From contig NZ_HG992749.1 of assembly GCF_905175385.1 (NCBI RefSeq), positions 1,674,001-1,738,000 on the forward strand: a stretch of 64,000 nt of DNA, in the 5' to 3' direction. Shown in pieces: positions 1 through 10,000 of the stretch; position 1 is the stretch's first letter; every line of letters starts with the position of its first letter. Source of the DNA: Vibrio sp. B1FLJ16. GTDB lineage: Bacteria > Pseudomonadota > Gammaproteobacteria > Enterobacterales > Vibrionaceae. The translations under genes and the position numbers were made by a program. The notes beneath the pieces are model-generated. The model ran no database searches, had not been told where the DNA came from, and saw nothing but the letters and a program-made list of their open reading frames with translations.

Positions 1-37
1 TAGTTGAGACCCAAGTCTAGCTACAGTTTTAGTTTTA

Positions 38-95
38 TATACACAAATGACTTCAAGATGCTCTGAGTCCGGCATCTCGAAGTCATTTTGGTATA
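38..95. repeat. Short copy of the Vibrio-type inverted-repeat element
   Basis: An imperfect palindrome of about 58 bp. The left arm reads TATACACAAATGACTTCAAG and the right arm is its approximate reverse complement, ending in GTCATTTTGGTATA. The same terminal sequences bound the larger element at 40932-41214 and the fragment at 38055-38123, so this looks like a deleted, ends-only copy. It lies just downstream of the receiver gene at 129-602 on the minus strand and could form a terminator-like hairpin in that transcript. Confidence 0.6.
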
Positions 96-128
96 GGAGG
101 TAATTTGTTTTGTTTTAGTAAACTACAT

Positions 129-602
129 CTACCTAAGCCGTTCAAAAACCACACTTTGATCAAGGTGCTCATGATATTGCGTGTAATCGAGTCCCATATC
201 GAAGATGTATTTAGTTACAAGGTTTCTGACGCACTCTACCAATTGAACCGCCTGCCAGGGCTTTTCGAAATAACGGTCAATACCAGCGTCGTTTATCGCA
301 TTGATGGTGTCCGAATGGGTTGCCTGCCCCGTTAACAAAACCTTACGGGTATGAACAAATCGACTGTCTTTAGATATTTCAGCCAAGAACTCAACGCCGG
401 TTTTACCTGGCATTACATGATCTGAAATAACTAGGGCAATCATTTCACCTTCAGCATCAAGCTCGTCCATTAATTCCAGTGCTTCAATGGCTGATTCACA
501 ATCTTCAATGTTTAGCCACTGAGCCAATGGTTCTAGATCAAGCAGAACCGCACTTAACACCTCTCGTTGGTCGTCAACGCAAATTAAATTAAGCTTCTCC
601 AT
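129..602 (-). CDS. Receiver-only response regulator
   Basis: A 157-aa single REC domain with the expected acidic pair near the N-terminus (CVDDQ), a phosphoacceptor aspartate in VISDHVMPG (about residue 61), the switch threonine in VLLTGQ and the conserved lysine in YFEKPW. There is no output domain, only about 30 trailing residues. I chose the ATG at 602 because AGAGGGTG stands at proper spacing; a GTG six bases upstream is the alternative. It overlaps the end of the histidine kinase gene by about 14 bp, so the two are probably translationally coupled and form a cognate pair. Proteins of this type can act as phosphate sinks or signal by protein contact. The output is not visible from sequence. 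Confidence 0.85.
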   Translation of the reverse strand: MEKLNLICVDDQREVLSAVLLDLEPLAQWLNIEDCESAIEALELMDELDAEGEMIALVISDHVMPGKTGVEFLAEISKDSRFVHTRKVLLTGQATHSDTINAINDAGIDRYFEKPWQAVQLVECVRNLVTKYIFDMGLDYTQYHEHLDQSVVFERLR

Positions 603-1953
603 GTTCACCCTCTACCGGTAATTTGATTCTGAAAATAGTTTTGTCACTGTCGCTTTTCACAACCACTGATCCGTTGTAGCCTGCAACGATACGTTTTACG
701 ATCGACAACCCCAGGCCTAATCCGAACGACAGCCCGCCCTTCTTAGTCGTAAAATTTGGCTGAAAAATCTTTCTTCGTGTGGATTCATCTATCTCCGGGC
801 CATTATTGCTAATCGTCACTAGAATTTTGCTTTTACTGAAACGTGTTTGTATCTCTATCGTAGGCGATTCAACATTAACTAATGCATCACACGCATTTTT
901 TAAGATGTTTACCCAAATCTGCACAAGTTCCGTCTGTGAGCCGAGGAACAGTGGTAACTCTGCCGGACGAAAACGAACTTTTACCCGTCTCAAATCACTT
1001 TGTAGTAAAGCTAACGCCCGGTTGATTGAATCATTGATATTCAGTGTTTCATCCACATCAATATCGGTACGACCCAGTTGTTTGACGGAACGCACTATGC
1101 CCACAGTGTGTTTAGACGCAAGACGCAGATCGTGTAGGTCTCTTCCCATTTGCCAGTAGCGGATGGCATCTTGAGGATTTTTCAACCAATGTTCTGAGAG
1201 ATAACCTTCCGGAACCGCCCTTGCTAAATCTCGCGCTAGTCCTCTGGATAGGCCGTAATGCTTTTCAAATTCACGGCCTCGGGCCCGCGCCTCGCTCGAC
1301 GAGACTTTCTGACCCTGTAATAATCCAAAATCAAAGAACTGACTTGCCTCGGGATGCACTTCCTCTAACAAGTCCATGATTACCGCTTCTAATCGTTCGG
1401 ATTTGCTGCTTACAACACCAATTGCATTATTAAGCTCATGGGCAATGCCTGCGGCAAGCTGTCCCAACGTTGTCATTTGTTCCGCAGTGTGGAGTTTTTG
1501 CAGCGCTTTTTCTTTGGCAAGCGCCTCTTCCATCGCACGATGCTGACGACGTGATAGCTCATTAACCATGACTGGCATGAACTGCGTTGTCAGGGGGCCA
1601 AACTTGGATTCTTCCACCGCAGGAGTGCTACGTTCTATCCATGCGAGTTCGGCATCCGATTGAGCCACCACCGTCGATGACGCTGTCCAGGTCCCTGAGA
1701 AGAAACTGTGTACACCGATAAATGCCCCTTCAGAAGCCGAGAAAACCTGAATTGGTTTTCTCTCCTCCTCAGCGTAGTAACCTGCTAACTGCCCCGAAAG
1801 AACAAAATACAGACGATCGTTATAGCCATCTTGTTCAATCAATGCCGAGCCGGCCGCAACAGTAATGCGACGCTCTGGTTGATTAAAATATCGCTCTACT
1901 AACGCATCTAACTTACTTTCATACATGTTTAATTTCGTACATAGGTTATCCAA
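589..1953 (-). CDS. Sensor histidine kinase with N-terminal cyclic-nucleotide-binding-like domain
   Basis: A 454-aa soluble kinase with no membrane segment. Residues about 15-120 resemble a cNMP-binding/CRP-like beta-roll (LYFVLSGQLAGYY, GAFIGVHSFF). A helical linker leads to the H-box LAAGIAHELNN with phosphoacceptor His172. An unusually long insertion of about 130 residues follows, then the ATPase lobe with an N-box (WVNILKNACDAL) and G-boxes (GLGLGLSIVKRI). The start appears to be TTG at 1953, preceded by AGGA and overlapping the stop of the SLC13 gene; an ATG at 1926 lacks a ribosome-binding site. The order transporter-kinase-receiver on one strand suggests the kinase controls or monitors the transporter's substrate. 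The ligand is unknown. Confidence 0.85.
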   Translation of the reverse strand: MDNLCTKLNMYESKLDALVERYFNQPERRITVAAGSALIEQDGYNDRLYFVLSGQLAGYYAEEERKPIQVFSASEGAFIGVHSFFSGTWTASSTVVAQSDAELAWIERSTPAVEESKFGPLTTQFMPVMVNELSRRQHRAMEEALAKEKALQKLHTAEQMTTLGQLAAGIAHELNNAIGVVSSKSERLEAVIMDLLEEVHPEASQFFDFGLLQGQKVSSSEARARGREFEKHYGLSRGLARDLARAVPEGYLSEHWLKNPQDAIRYWQMGRDLHDLRLASKHTVGIVRSVKQLGRTDIDVDETLNINDSINRALALLQSDLRRVKVRFRPAELPLFLGSQTELVQIWVNILKNACDALVNVESPTIEIQTRFSKSKILVTISNNGPEIDESTRRKIFQPNFTTKKGGLSFGLGLGLSIVKRIVAGYNGSVVVKSDSDKTIFRIKLPVEGEHGEA

Positions 1954-3363
1954 TAAATCCTACCGAATGCAGTACCCAAACCATCACAAAGCTTAGCAGC
2001 ACTCCCACTACACCAAGCACCACACCAACACGTGCCATTTGGTTACTTTGTACATGACCAGTTGCGTGTGCCAGTGCATTAGGCGGTGTACTGATAGGCA
2101 GAGACATACCTAACGAAGCGGCAAAGGTAACCACGAGAATTAAGGTAACCTCACCACCAAGTGGCGTTAGTGATGCCATAGAAGCGCCCAGTGCTGCCAT
2201 AATGGGCATCAACAAGTTAGCCGTAGCGGTATGGGACATAAAGTTAGCCATAAGCAAACAGAGGAAAGCCGCACCGAGCAACACCACGTATGGTGAGAAC
2301 TCATCGAATGGGATGCTGTGGACGACCAATTTAGCCAAATCGGTTTTATCCAGCGCCAAACCAAGCGCGATACCACCAGACACTAACCAAAGCACATCCC
2401 AGGAAATTTTCTTTAAATCTTCTTTATTAATAATGCCGGTTAAAGAGAAAACTGCGACAGGTATAAGCGCTACCGTGTACGAGTTCATGCCATGAGCCGA
2501 GCCCATTAGCCAAAGAATGATCGTGCCTGCAAAGGTAATGTACACAACCATTGCTTTCGGCGTTTTAAAAACTTACTTTTAATATCGAGGTTAATGGTGG
2601 TTTGATCCGCTTTATAAAGTGCACTGATAAGTAGCCATGCGAGTGCCATCATCACAACAACAAAAGGCACACCAAACATCATCCATTCACCAAACGTAAT
2701 CAGATTATCGCCAACAAGATATTTCAGGGCGATAGCGTTCGGTGGCGTACCAATCGGTGTTCCGATACCACCAATATTAGCCGCAACAGGGATACACAAA
2801 GCGAACGCAATACGACCCGGGTCTTTGGGGCCAAAAACGGCAATGACCGGAGTGAGGATAGACAACATCATGGCAGTCGTTGCGGTGTTAGACATGAACA
2901 TGGAAAAAATAGCCGTGATCAGCATTAATCCCAGCATTACGTATTTAGGGTTTTGCCCAAAGGGCTTTAGTAACACGCGCGCTAAGTTAACATCCAAACG
3001 ATACTTAGTGGCAGCCATCGCTAAGAAGAAACCGCCTAAGAACAGCATAATGATCGGACTGGCAAACGTTGCCATAATTTCATTGTAATGCAGTAATTCT
3101 CCGAAATGTGGCTGCCCTTCTTGCCCCCGAAACAGCACAATACTTTTGTCCGACACCAGCAATAGTTCCAGGACGATGATCACTACCGATGTCGCATAGA
3201 TAGGGATAGGCTCAAACACCCAGCATAGAGCGGCAAGTAAGAATATTGCAATGACTCGCTGTTGGATGATGGTTATGCCATCGAATGGAAATGCAGACAG
3301 AGGCATCAGCCAGATGATTAACGGGATGATCGTTGGGATGATGTATTTGAGATAAGGGCGCAT
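1946..3363 (-). CDS. SLC13/DASS family sodium:anion symporter, frameshifted
   Basis: Two overlapping reading frames together make a normal-length SLC13 (divalent anion:Na+ symporter) protein of about 472 aa. The N-terminal half (3363 to about 2570) carries the first substrate/sodium motif MSNTATTAMM and GTPIGTPPNAIAL. The C-terminal half (from about 2562 to 1946) carries MSHTATANLL and PISTPPNALAHATG, the paired motifs expected of the family. The join needs a -1 shift (or one extra A) at the T5A4 run at 2563-2571. The zero frame there contains T_TTA_AAA, a canonical -1 heptamer. A sequencing or assembly deletion is the simplest explanation; a real pseudogene or programmed shift is possible. 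I chose the start at 3363 (MRPYLKY) because GAGAAG precedes it. The substrate is probably a di- or tricarboxylate or sulfate-like anion and cannot be told from sequence. Confidence 0.8.
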
Positions 3364-3440
3364 AGTGCTACTTCTCTTCCTGAGATGGTGTATTAACATT
3401 CGGAGTTCACTGAAACGTATAGCTATCTCGTACAGAAACT

Positions 3441-3464
3441 GAGTAACTGAGTAACTGAGTAACT
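3441..3464. repeat. 8-bp tandem repeat (GAGTAACT)x3
   Basis: Three perfect copies of GAGTAACT with partial copies on both sides, in the gap between the SLC13 gene and the urea operon terminator. This 334-bp gap otherwise shows only the terminator at 3657-3682. Such microrepeats can vary in copy number between strains. I see no coding role. Confidence 0.7.
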
Positions 3465-3656
3465 GAGGCTTATCCGAAAGAGATAAAAAGGTGGTATCAA
3501 GTGACTCCAGTTAACAATTATGCACACTGTTTGGAAACAAAGGGGTGGTGTTAGATCAATGAACTTGTATTCAAATCACAAAACATCGTTTATATGTGTT
3601 CAAGCTCAATTATTGCGCCTCAAAGTTATATTGCTACGAGTAATTCTGAGTAAATT

Positions 3657-3682
3657 AATATGCCGACGTTAGTCGGCATATT
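3657..3682 (-). terminator. Terminator of the urea operon
   Basis: A perfect 11-bp stem (core ATGCCGAC/GTCGGCAT) with a GTTA loop on the plus strand, flanked by AT-rich sequence. It lies 15 bp beyond the hupE-like stop codon, as expected for the end of the long minus-strand urt-ure operon. Confidence 0.75.
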
Positions 3683-3697
3683 TATAGAAAGACTGCT

Positions 3698-4228
3698 TTA
3701 TTGATGGGTAAGGCGTACCTTCAGAGCAGCTAATTGTCTTGAGATAAAATAGGTAGCACCAACGACCATAACACTAGCCAGCATCACACCCAGACCAAAT
3801 TGTGCAAAAGCGCCTTGGGCCTCGGCACCTTGAACTAACCCATGCGCTAAGCTGAACAATAATATTGCGCTCGCAGCTATCACGCTCTTCAGGCCACCTT
3901 TTTTTAAAACAAGGAGAGCAAGTGGTAAGCCGATTAATGAGCTCGCCACTAAAGTTTCTGCTGAGCTTGCACTACTCCACTCTAAACCAATAGCGTAGCC
4001 ACCAATGATTGCTGCCATGATACCAGCTGAAATCTGACTCGCTCGGCGAAGTGCAAAACTGGAGAGAAACAAACCGATTAACGATAAAGCGAATAGATGA
4101 TCCCAGCCAGTCAGCGGGTGTAAAAAGCCCTGAGAAAAACTAGCCTGCATGGTGTGCCCTGTATGAGCAAAGCTGCTAGCACTTACCAATACTAAACTTG
4201 CCGTCAATCCGTTGATTAATCCTTTCAT
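3698..4228 (-). CDS. HupE/UreJ family nickel permease
   Basis: A 176-aa membrane protein with a signal-like first helix followed by FAHTGH and then the family signature HPLTGWDH at about residues 37-44, in which the His and Asp residues are thought to bind the metal. About five more hydrophobic segments follow, and a second conserved histidine lies in SLAHGL. The size and motifs match HupE/UreJ secondary nickel (or cobalt) transporters. It is the last gene of the urease operon, 11 bp after ureG, so it most likely supplies nickel for the urease active site. The assignment rests on the HPxxGxDH motif and context. Confidence 0.85.
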   Translation of the reverse strand: MKGLINGLTASLVLVSASSFAHTGHTMQASFSQGFLHPLTGWDHLFALSLIGLFLSSFALRRASQISAGIMAAIIGGYAIGLEWSSASSAETLVASSLIGLPLALLVLKKGGLKSVIAASAILLFSLAHGLVQGAEAQGAFAQFGLGVMLASVMVVGATYFISRQLAALKVRLTHQ

Positions 4229-4239
4229 TTCGCTATTCC

Positions 4240-4881
4240 TTATGCTTCCGTCACTTCAACTTTCACGCCACGCTTTTCCAGCATGCCGCGTTCAACAATA
4301 AAATCGATTACTTCCTGTAAACCGTCACCACGAATCAGGTTGGTGAACACAAATGGCTTAGCACCGCGCATCTTTTTAGCATCACGGTCCATTACCTCTA
4401 ACGATGCATTAACCATGGGTGCTAAATCAGTTTTATTGATGATCAACAAATCCGATTTGGTGATGCCTGGGCCTCCTTTACGTGGGATTTTGTCACCCGC
4501 ACAGACATCAATTACGTATAGCGTCAGATCGGACAACTCAGGGCTAAAGGTCGCACTCAAGTTGTCTCCCCCGCTTTCAACCAGTACGAACTCTAAGCTA
4601 GGATGACGTTCTTGCAGTTCGTCAATTGCCGCCAGATTCATCGAGGCGTCTTCACGAATCGCAGTATGCGGACAGCCACCGGTTTCCACGCCAAGAATAC
4701 GATCGGACTCCAGAGCTTCATTGCGTAGTAAAAACTCCGCATCTTCTTTGGTGTAAATGTCGTTGGTTACCACGGCTAATTCATAGTGCTGACGCATGGC
4801 TAAACATAGCTGACGCAACAGTGCTGTTTTACCTGAGCCAACTGGACCACCCACACCAACTCGTAAACATTGTGTACTCAT
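4240..4881 (-). CDS. ureG: Urease accessory GTPase UreG
   Basis: A 213-aa SIMIBI-class GTPase. The P-loop [10 protein letters not shown] is at residues 11-20, the conserved Cys-Pro-His metal site is C70-P-H72 in [12 protein letters not shown], and the base-recognition motif is NKTDLAP. It dimerises around nickel and uses GTP hydrolysis to drive metal delivery into the UreABC-UreDF complex. It lies 2 bp after ureF and 11 bp before hupE. Length and motifs are complete. Confidence 0.97.
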   Translation of the reverse strand: MSTQCLRVGVGGPVGSGKTALLRQLCLAMRQHYELAVVTNDIYTKEDAEFLLRNEALESDRILGVETGGCPHTAIREDASMNLAAIDELQERHPSLEFVLVESGGDNLSATFSPELSDLTLYVIDVCAGDKIPRKGGPGITKSDLLIINKTDLAPMVNASLEVMDRDAKKMRGAKPFVFTNLIRGDGLQEVIDFIVERGMLEKRGVKVEVTEA

Positions 4882-4883
4882 TA

Positions 4884-5546
4884 TTAGCTCCTAAATAATC
4901 TTGAATATTGAGTTTCATGCCATGCACAGACCATTGCAAAATTCGGTAATGTCAGCCCGATAGCTTCATCTTCGACCAAAAACCCTGTTTTAATTGCATG
5001 TTCAATTTGTGGCATCAAAGTAATCAGAACGCGTTGCGCTGATGTTTGCCCCAACGGAACGGTCTTACATGCCACCGTAATTTGATTCTCTAGCCATGAC
5101 CAAAGCCACCCCGTCGCCGCCTGCTCCAGTGAAACACCAAAGTGCTGACATGCTTTGGCGAACAGTGGCAAATAAGTCATCTTTTTCGCCTCTGGTGGCA
5201 AGTCAACTTCCAGACTCACCAACAAACGATAAAAAGTCTGCCCAAGCTTTTGCTCTTCCATTACCAGCTCAGCGGTTTCCCTGTTCGCCAGTAACACCGC
5301 TTGCCAATGATCAAGTGCTGCTAAATCGTCTTTTTGCCACGCTCGATAACAACGCACCAAAATTGGCACTTCCAAGTTCGCTTGCGCATGATTGAGGATT
5401 GGCTCTAACCAGGTTTGTAATGTGGCTTCGTCACTTACCCAATCCAGATCCACTGCCGTTTCTAACCCCTGGCTATAAGCGAACGCCCCGATAGGCAGGC
5501 TCGGGCTGCTAAGATGCAACAGAGAGAGCAATGACTGTACGTTCAT
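4884..5546 (-). CDS. ureF: Urease accessory protein UreF
   Basis: A 220-aa helical protein with the family N-terminal pattern [21 protein letters not shown] and the C-terminal [18 protein letters not shown] region. UreF binds UreD on the apo-urease and recruits the UreG GTPase, acting as a checkpoint for metallation. Its start codon overlaps the ureE stop by one base, so translation is coupled. Confidence 0.95.
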   Translation of the reverse strand: MNVQSLLSLLHLSSPSLPIGAFAYSQGLETAVDLDWVSDEATLQTWLEPILNHAQANLEVPILVRCYRAWQKDDLAALDHWQAVLLANRETAELVMEEQKLGQTFYRLLVSLEVDLPPEAKKMTYLPLFAKACQHFGVSLEQAATGWLWSWLENQITVACKTVPLGQTSAQRVLITLMPQIEHAIKTGFLVEDEAIGLTLPNFAMVCAWHETQYSRLFRS

Positions 5547-6007
5547 TAGTGACTATGCTCCTCATGACTGTGACTATGGCCACTGCCGTGATAAGCACCT
5601 GACTCTGGATTGAACATCGCTTTATGGTGTCGACATTCCAGACCGAAGAGTTCCACCATTTCCTCCAGAACATGATCCGGCTGAAAAGCCAGCCACAGCT
5701 CACCAATTGCCATTGGCACGTGACGGTTTCCCATGTGGTAGCAAGCTTTGGAAAACGTTAACCAGTCTTTCGCACTGGCTGTCACGATCTCTTCCTCTTG
5801 CGCTTCGACCAGAAACACTTTTCCACATTCGGTAAACAGGCAGTCTCCATCTTGCAAAACATCGCCGCGCGGAAGAAAAACACCAACATCCATCCCCGTT
5901 TTGCTTGTTGCTCTGAAGCGTCCTCGTTGACGAACTTCATAGGCAAGTACAATTGAGTCATCTATTTCGCCATGATGATGATCTGAGCGACTAATTACTC
6001 GGTACAT
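5546..6007 (-). CDS. ureE: Urease nickel metallochaperone UreE
   Basis: A 153-aa protein with the UreE peptide-binding N-terminal domain and a metal-binding C-terminal domain containing CYHMGNRHVP, in which one histidine bridges nickel in the dimer. The C-terminal tail is histidine-rich (GSGHSHSHEEHSH), which in this family stores additional nickel. It lies 16 bp after ureC and is coupled to ureF. Confidence 0.95.
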   Translation of the reverse strand: MYRVISRSDHHHGEIDDSIVLAYEVRQRGRFRATSKTGMDVGVFLPRGDVLQDGDCLFTECGKVFLVEAQEEEIVTASAKDWLTFSKACYHMGNRHVPMAIGELWLAFQPDHVLEEMVELFGLECRHHKAMFNPESGAYHGSGHSHSHEEHSH

Positions 6008-6023
6008 ATTTCTATTCCTTCAC

Positions 6024-7730
6024 TTAGAACAAGGTGTAACGCTGCGCCAACGGCAATTCTGTCGCTGGGTCGCAGGTTAATAGCTCGCCATCGGCGCGAA
6101 CTTCGTAAGTTTGTGGGTCTACTGTCACTGTCGGCATGTAGTCGTTGAGAATCATGTCGTTCTTGGTTACGCTGCGGCAGTTTTTGCATGCCACCAGCTC
6201 GCGCTGCAAACCTAACTTTTCTTTGAGACCATTCTCACTCGCGACTTTACTGGTAAAGGTGACAGACGTTGCAGAAGCGGCGCTACCAAATCCACCAAAC
6301 ATCCGGCGATAATGAACAGGTTGCGGTGTTGGTATTGACGCATTGGCATCGCCCATCGGTGCCGCCGCAATAAAACCGCCTTTAATAATTAACGCTGGCT
6401 TAATCCCAAAGAACGCTGGTTTCCAAAGCACGATATCCGCCAATTTTCCGACTTCCAGTGAACCAACGGTATGATCCACACCGTGTGCAATAGCCGGATT
6501 AATGGTGTACTTTGCGATGTAGCGTTTAGCACGAAAGTTATCTGCCTCAATCGCTTTGTCTTGCTCAAGATAACCACGCTGCACTTTCATCTTGTGCGCG
6601 GTTTGCCAGGTTCGGGTAATGACTTCACCTACTCGTCCCATGGCTTGTGAATCCGAGGCAATCATAGAGAACGCGCCCAAGTCGTGGAGAATGTCTTCCG
6701 CAGCAATGGTTTCTTTGCGGATACGAGAATCGGCAAATGCGACATCTTCCGGAATATTTGGGTCAAGGTGATGGCACACCATCAACATATCTAAATGCTC
6801 GTCAACCGTATTGACCGTGTAAGGACGAGTTGGATTCGTTGACGATGGCAGAACATTTGGTTGACCACAGGCAACAATGATGTCCGGAGCATGACCACCA
6901 CCCGCGCCTTCAGTATGGTAGGTGTGTATCGTACGTCCTTTAAATGCAGCAAGTGTATCTTCGACAAAGCCGGATTCATTTAGCGTGTCTGTATGAATAG
7001 CAACCTGCACGTCGTATTTCTCCGCGACTGACAAACAGTTGTCGATCGATGCTGGCGTTGTGCCCCAGTCTTCGTGCAGCTTTAACCCGCAAGCACCGGC
7101 TTCAATTTGCTCTGCAAGTGGCGCAGGCAAACTCGCGTTACCTTTACCAAGAAAACCAAAGTTCATCGGCATTTGGTCGGTACTGCGCAGCATTTGTGCC
7201 ATGTTCCACGCACCGGGTGTACACGTGGTTGCGTTCGTGCCCGTAGCCGGGCCTGTACCACCACCAATCATGGTTGTGGTGCCCGCCATTAACGCTTCTT
7301 CTATCTGTTGCGGGCAGATAAAGTGGATATGCGCATCGATAGCACCAGCAGTGACGATATGCCCTTCACCAGCAATCACTTCGGTGCTTGCGCCAACATT
7401 AATCGTGACATCAGGTTGAATGTCTTTGTTACCCGCTTTACCGATAGCGGCGATGTTGCCATCTTTAATACCAATATCGGCTTTGACGATACCCCAGTGA
7501 TCGAGAATTAACGCATTGGTGATCACGCAATCTACGACTTCATCACGACATAACTGACCTTGCCCCATCCCATCGCGAATGACTTTACCGCCACCAAACT
7601 TCACTTCATCACCGTATACGGTGTAATCCTGCTCAACTTGAATAAACAGCTCAGTGTCGGCAAGACGAACTTTGTCGCCGACTGTCGGCCCATACATATC
7701 GGCATAGGCTCGACGAGAAATTTCTGCCAT
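6024..7730 (-). CDS. ureC: Urease alpha (catalytic) subunit UreC
   Basis: A 568-aa full-length amidohydrolase subunit. All catalytic residues are present at the canonical numbering: nickel ligands His134 and His136 (DAHIHF), the carbamylated lysine Lys217 ([10 protein letters not shown]), His246, His272, the flap residues Cys319-His320 (MVCHHL), and Asp360 (ASDSQAMG). It hydrolyses urea to ammonia and carbamate in the cytosol as part of (UreABC)3. It lies 13 bp after ureB. Nothing suggests inactivation. Confidence 0.98.
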   Translation of the reverse strand: MAEISRRAYADMYGPTVGDKVRLADTELFIQVEQDYTVYGDEVKFGGGKVIRDGMGQGQLCRDEVVDCVITNALILDHWGIVKADIGIKDGNIAAIGKAGNKDIQPDVTINVGASTEVIAGEGHIVTAGAIDAHIHFICPQQIEEALMAGTTTMIGGGTGPATGTNATTCTPGAWNMAQMLRSTDQMPMNFGFLGKGNASLPAPLAEQIEAGACGLKLHEDWGTTPASIDNCLSVAEKYDVQVAIHTDTLNESGFVEDTLAAFKGRTIHTYHTEGAGGGHAPDIIVACGQPNVLPSSTNPTRPYTVNTVDEHLDMLMVCHHLDPNIPEDVAFADSRIRKETIAAEDILHDLGAFSMIASDSQAMGRVGEVITRTWQTAHKMKVQRGYLEQDKAIEADNFRAKRYIAKYTINPAIAHGVDHTVGSLEVGKLADIVLWKPAFFGIKPALIIKGGFIAAAPMGDANASIPTPQPVHYRRMFGGFGSAASATSVTFTSKVASENGLKEKLGLQRELVACKNCRSVTKNDMILNDYMPTVTVDPQTYEVRADGELLTCDPATELPLAQRYTLF

Positions 7731-7743
7731 TGGTCTACTCCCC

Positions 7744-8049
7744 TTAAACCTTGCCCATCACTTCGCCGCGGAAGCCATATATGGCTTTCGCACCATCAAT
7801 CTCAACTAATTCAATGTTACGAGTCTGCCCCGGTTCAAAACGTACAGCAGTACCAGCAGCAATGTTGAGCCGCATTCCTTTGGCTTTTTCACGCTCAAAG
7901 TCCAGCGCTGGATTGGTTTCAAAAAAGTGGTAATGACTGCCAACTTGGATTGGACGATCACCATGATTGATCACCGCCAGTTGCAGCGTTCTACGTCCTT
8001 TATTCAGTTCAATTGGCGCGTCATTTAAAATGTATTCACCAGGCTTCAT
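7744..8049 (-). CDS. ureB: Urease beta subunit UreB
   Basis: A 101-aa protein starting [16 protein letters not shown] and containing the conserved [15 protein letters not shown] and [12 protein letters not shown] segments. It is a separate, bacterial-type structural subunit, not fused to UreA or UreC. It lies 8 bp after ureA and 13 bp before ureC. Confidence 0.97.
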   Translation of the reverse strand: MKPGEYILNDAPIELNKGRRTLQLAVINHGDRPIQVGSHYHFFETNPALDFEREKAKGMRLNIAAGTAVRFEPGQTRNIELVEIDGAKAIYGFRGEVMGKV

Positions 8050-8057
8050 ACTTGCTC

Positions 8058-8360
8058 CTATTGAATCGGATTGTGGACAGTGACAAGCTTTGTACCGTCA
8101 GGAAATGTCGCTTCTACCTGAACTTCCTCCAGCAGTTCGCAAATCCCTTCCATAACGTCATCTTTAGTCAGCAGATTGCGACCTTCACTCATCAGCTGGG
8201 CAACACTTTTGCCATCACGTGCGCCTTCCATAATCGCAGCGGAGATATAAGCCGACGCTTCCGGGTAGTTGAGTTTGACGCCACGCGCTAGCCGACGCTC
8301 AGCCACTAACGCCGCGGTAAACAGCAATAACTTGTCCTTGTCTCTTGGAGATAGTTCCAT
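8058..8360 (-). CDS. ureA: Urease gamma subunit UreA
   Basis: A 100-aa subunit beginning [23 protein letters not shown], the family's standard N-terminus, and ending in TVHNPIQ. The open frame continues 63 codons further upstream, into ureD, but AGAGG lies 8 bases before the codon at 8360 and the protein then has the usual length. It forms the trimer core with UreB and UreC. Confidence 0.97.
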   Translation of the reverse strand: MELSPRDKDKLLLFTAALVAERRLARGVKLNYPEASAYISAAIMEGARDGKSVAQLMSEGRNLLTKDDVMEGICELLEEVQVEATFPDGTKLVTVHNPIQ

Positions 8361-8442
8361 CGGTAAATCCTCTAAACTCTGCGTTACGTTTCTATTTATT
8401 ACATCGTTACTTTTTGAGTTATTTTGCGCAGCGGGCTGCGGC

Positions 8443-9300
8443 TTAGGTGTTCCAAATTCTTGGAGCACATGCTGGACGCTGAAGCAGTTCCGGGCGAATA
8501 ATTTGCCAACATGCACGTAATTGATGTTGCGCTTGTTCGCTACAATCACCTAGGTAGCGAACCAACAAGACGTTAAGTCGATAAGTCATACTCAGCGTAC
8601 CTTGTGTCTCTGCAGAAAAGTGGTGACGCAGTAAGTCCACCATTGCCTGCCCATCATCTAATCCAACTACGGTTAAGGTTCCTGAAACCAGCTGTCCGTT
8701 GAAACCGCTGATCGCCGTCAGCAGTGGGTCGTCCGCTGCTAGATATTGGCGCTCAAGCAATAGTGGTGTGCCGTCGTGATAGATAGACAAGTGTTGCTCA
8801 ACACTTCCCTGAGTAAACGGAAAGTGACTTTTGGGACGCCCTAAGCAGAAGACATCAATGCCAACAAACTTAGCGTCACCATAAAGATTAACGTTAGTGG
8901 TCAACTTGCCGTGTGCGCCATCGAAAACAATCGTTTCCATCGGTAACCACTCACACGCGGCATTCTCGACTTCAATATCAACACGCTGCTTTTGCTCAAT
9001 ATTTTTGCTGTCTGCCTTATAAATCTTTCCTGCAGAAGGCGTGGTGATAAGCGCATGACTCTCGTTCTGACAGTGGATCTGAATACTTAAATCATCTCCC
9101 GAAACGAGCCCTCCTGGAGGATGAAGCAGGTAAACATGGCAGACATCCATTTCTGGATAAAACGGACGTTGAACGCGCAACGGCCCCTGAAACTCCATAC
9201 GCTTCATCTGAGTTTTGTCATCCGACTTACTAAAACCAAGCGAGAGATAAGCAGGCCAATGACGCTGCGTTTGGGTCGACATGTTAAATACACTATTCAT
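8443..9300 (-). CDS. ureD: Urease accessory protein UreD
   Basis: A 285-aa protein with the UreD hallmarks: [32 protein letters not shown] and the C-terminal [11 protein letters not shown]. UreD (UreH) is the first accessory factor to bind apo-urease and, with UreF, forms the tunnel for nickel. It is the first ure gene and starts 4 bp after urtE, which ties the importer and enzyme genes into one transcript. An 82-bp gap separates it from ureA. Confidence 0.95.
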   Translation of the reverse strand: MNSVFNMSTQTQRHWPAYLSLGFSKSDDKTQMKRMEFQGPLRVQRPFYPEMDVCHVYLLHPPGGLVSGDDLSIQIHCQNESHALITTPSAGKIYKADSKNIEQKQRVDIEVENAACEWLPMETIVFDGAHGKLTTNVNLYGDAKFVGIDVFCLGRPKSHFPFTQGSVEQHLSIYHDGTPLLLERQYLAADDPLLTAISGFNGQLVSGTLTVVGLDDGQAMVDLLRHHFSAETQGTLSMTYRLNVLLVRYLGDCSEQAQHQLRACWQIIRPELLQRPACAPRIWNT

Positions 9301-9304
9301 CCGC

Positions 9305-10000
9305 TTACACCGTCAGATATTTCTTCACTAATGCATCATTAAGCTCTTGCATTTCACCCGTCGCCACTTGGCGTCCACGGTCGATAATGCAAAAGTTGTC
9401 AGCGACTTTACGTGCAAATGGTAGTTTCTGTTCGACCAGTAACACCGTCAGACCAATCTCTTTATTAAGGCGGCGGATAATGTCGCCAATCTCAGCGACG
9501 ACATTGGGCTGGATGCCTTCGGTCGGTTCATCCAGAATAAGCAGTTTAGGGTCTATCACCAACGCACGGCCTATCGCCAGCTGTTGCTGCTGACCACCAG
9601 ATAAGTCACCACCACGGCGGTGTAACATCTCTTTAAGCACCGGAAAAAGTTCGTAAATAAATTCAGGGATCTGTCTGGTACCATCTTTTCTCATCGGTAA
9701 TCCGATACGTAAGTTCTCTTCTACGGTTAGCAATGGAAAGATCTGACGCCCCTGCGGCACATAACCAATTCCAATCGGTGCACGTTTCTCAGCAGCCAGT
9801 TTAGTGATGTTGTTCCCTAGGAAATTAATCTCACCACTCTTGGTTGGCAGCAGTCCCATAATGCATTGCAATAACGTGGTTTTGCCCACGCCATTGCGTC
9901 CCATTAAAACGGTACATTTTCCTTCTGGAATCTGCATGTCGAGGTCCCAAAGCGTATGGCTCTGTCCGTAGAACTGGTTTAATGCTTTAATCTCAATCAT
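9305..10000 (-). CDS. urtE: Urea ABC importer ATPase UrtE
   Basis: A 231-aa ATPase of the LivF type, with Walker A GRNGVGKTTLL, signature LSGGQQQQLA and Walker B LLILDEPTEG followed by IQPNVV, a feature typical of UrtE. It pairs with UrtD to energise high-affinity urea uptake. It overlaps urtD by 4 bp and precedes ureD by 4 bp. Confidence 0.95.
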   Translation of the reverse strand: MIEIKALNQFYGQSHTLWDLDMQIPEGKCTVLMGRNGVGKTTLLQCIMGLLPTKSGEINFLGNNITKLAAEKRAPIGIGYVPQGRQIFPLLTVEENLRIGLPMRKDGTRQIPEFIYELFPVLKEMLHRRGGDLSGGQQQQLAIGRALVIDPKLLILDEPTEGIQPNVVAEIGDIIRRLNKEIGLTVLLVEQKLPFARKVADNFCIIDRGRQVATGEMQELNDALVKKYLTV

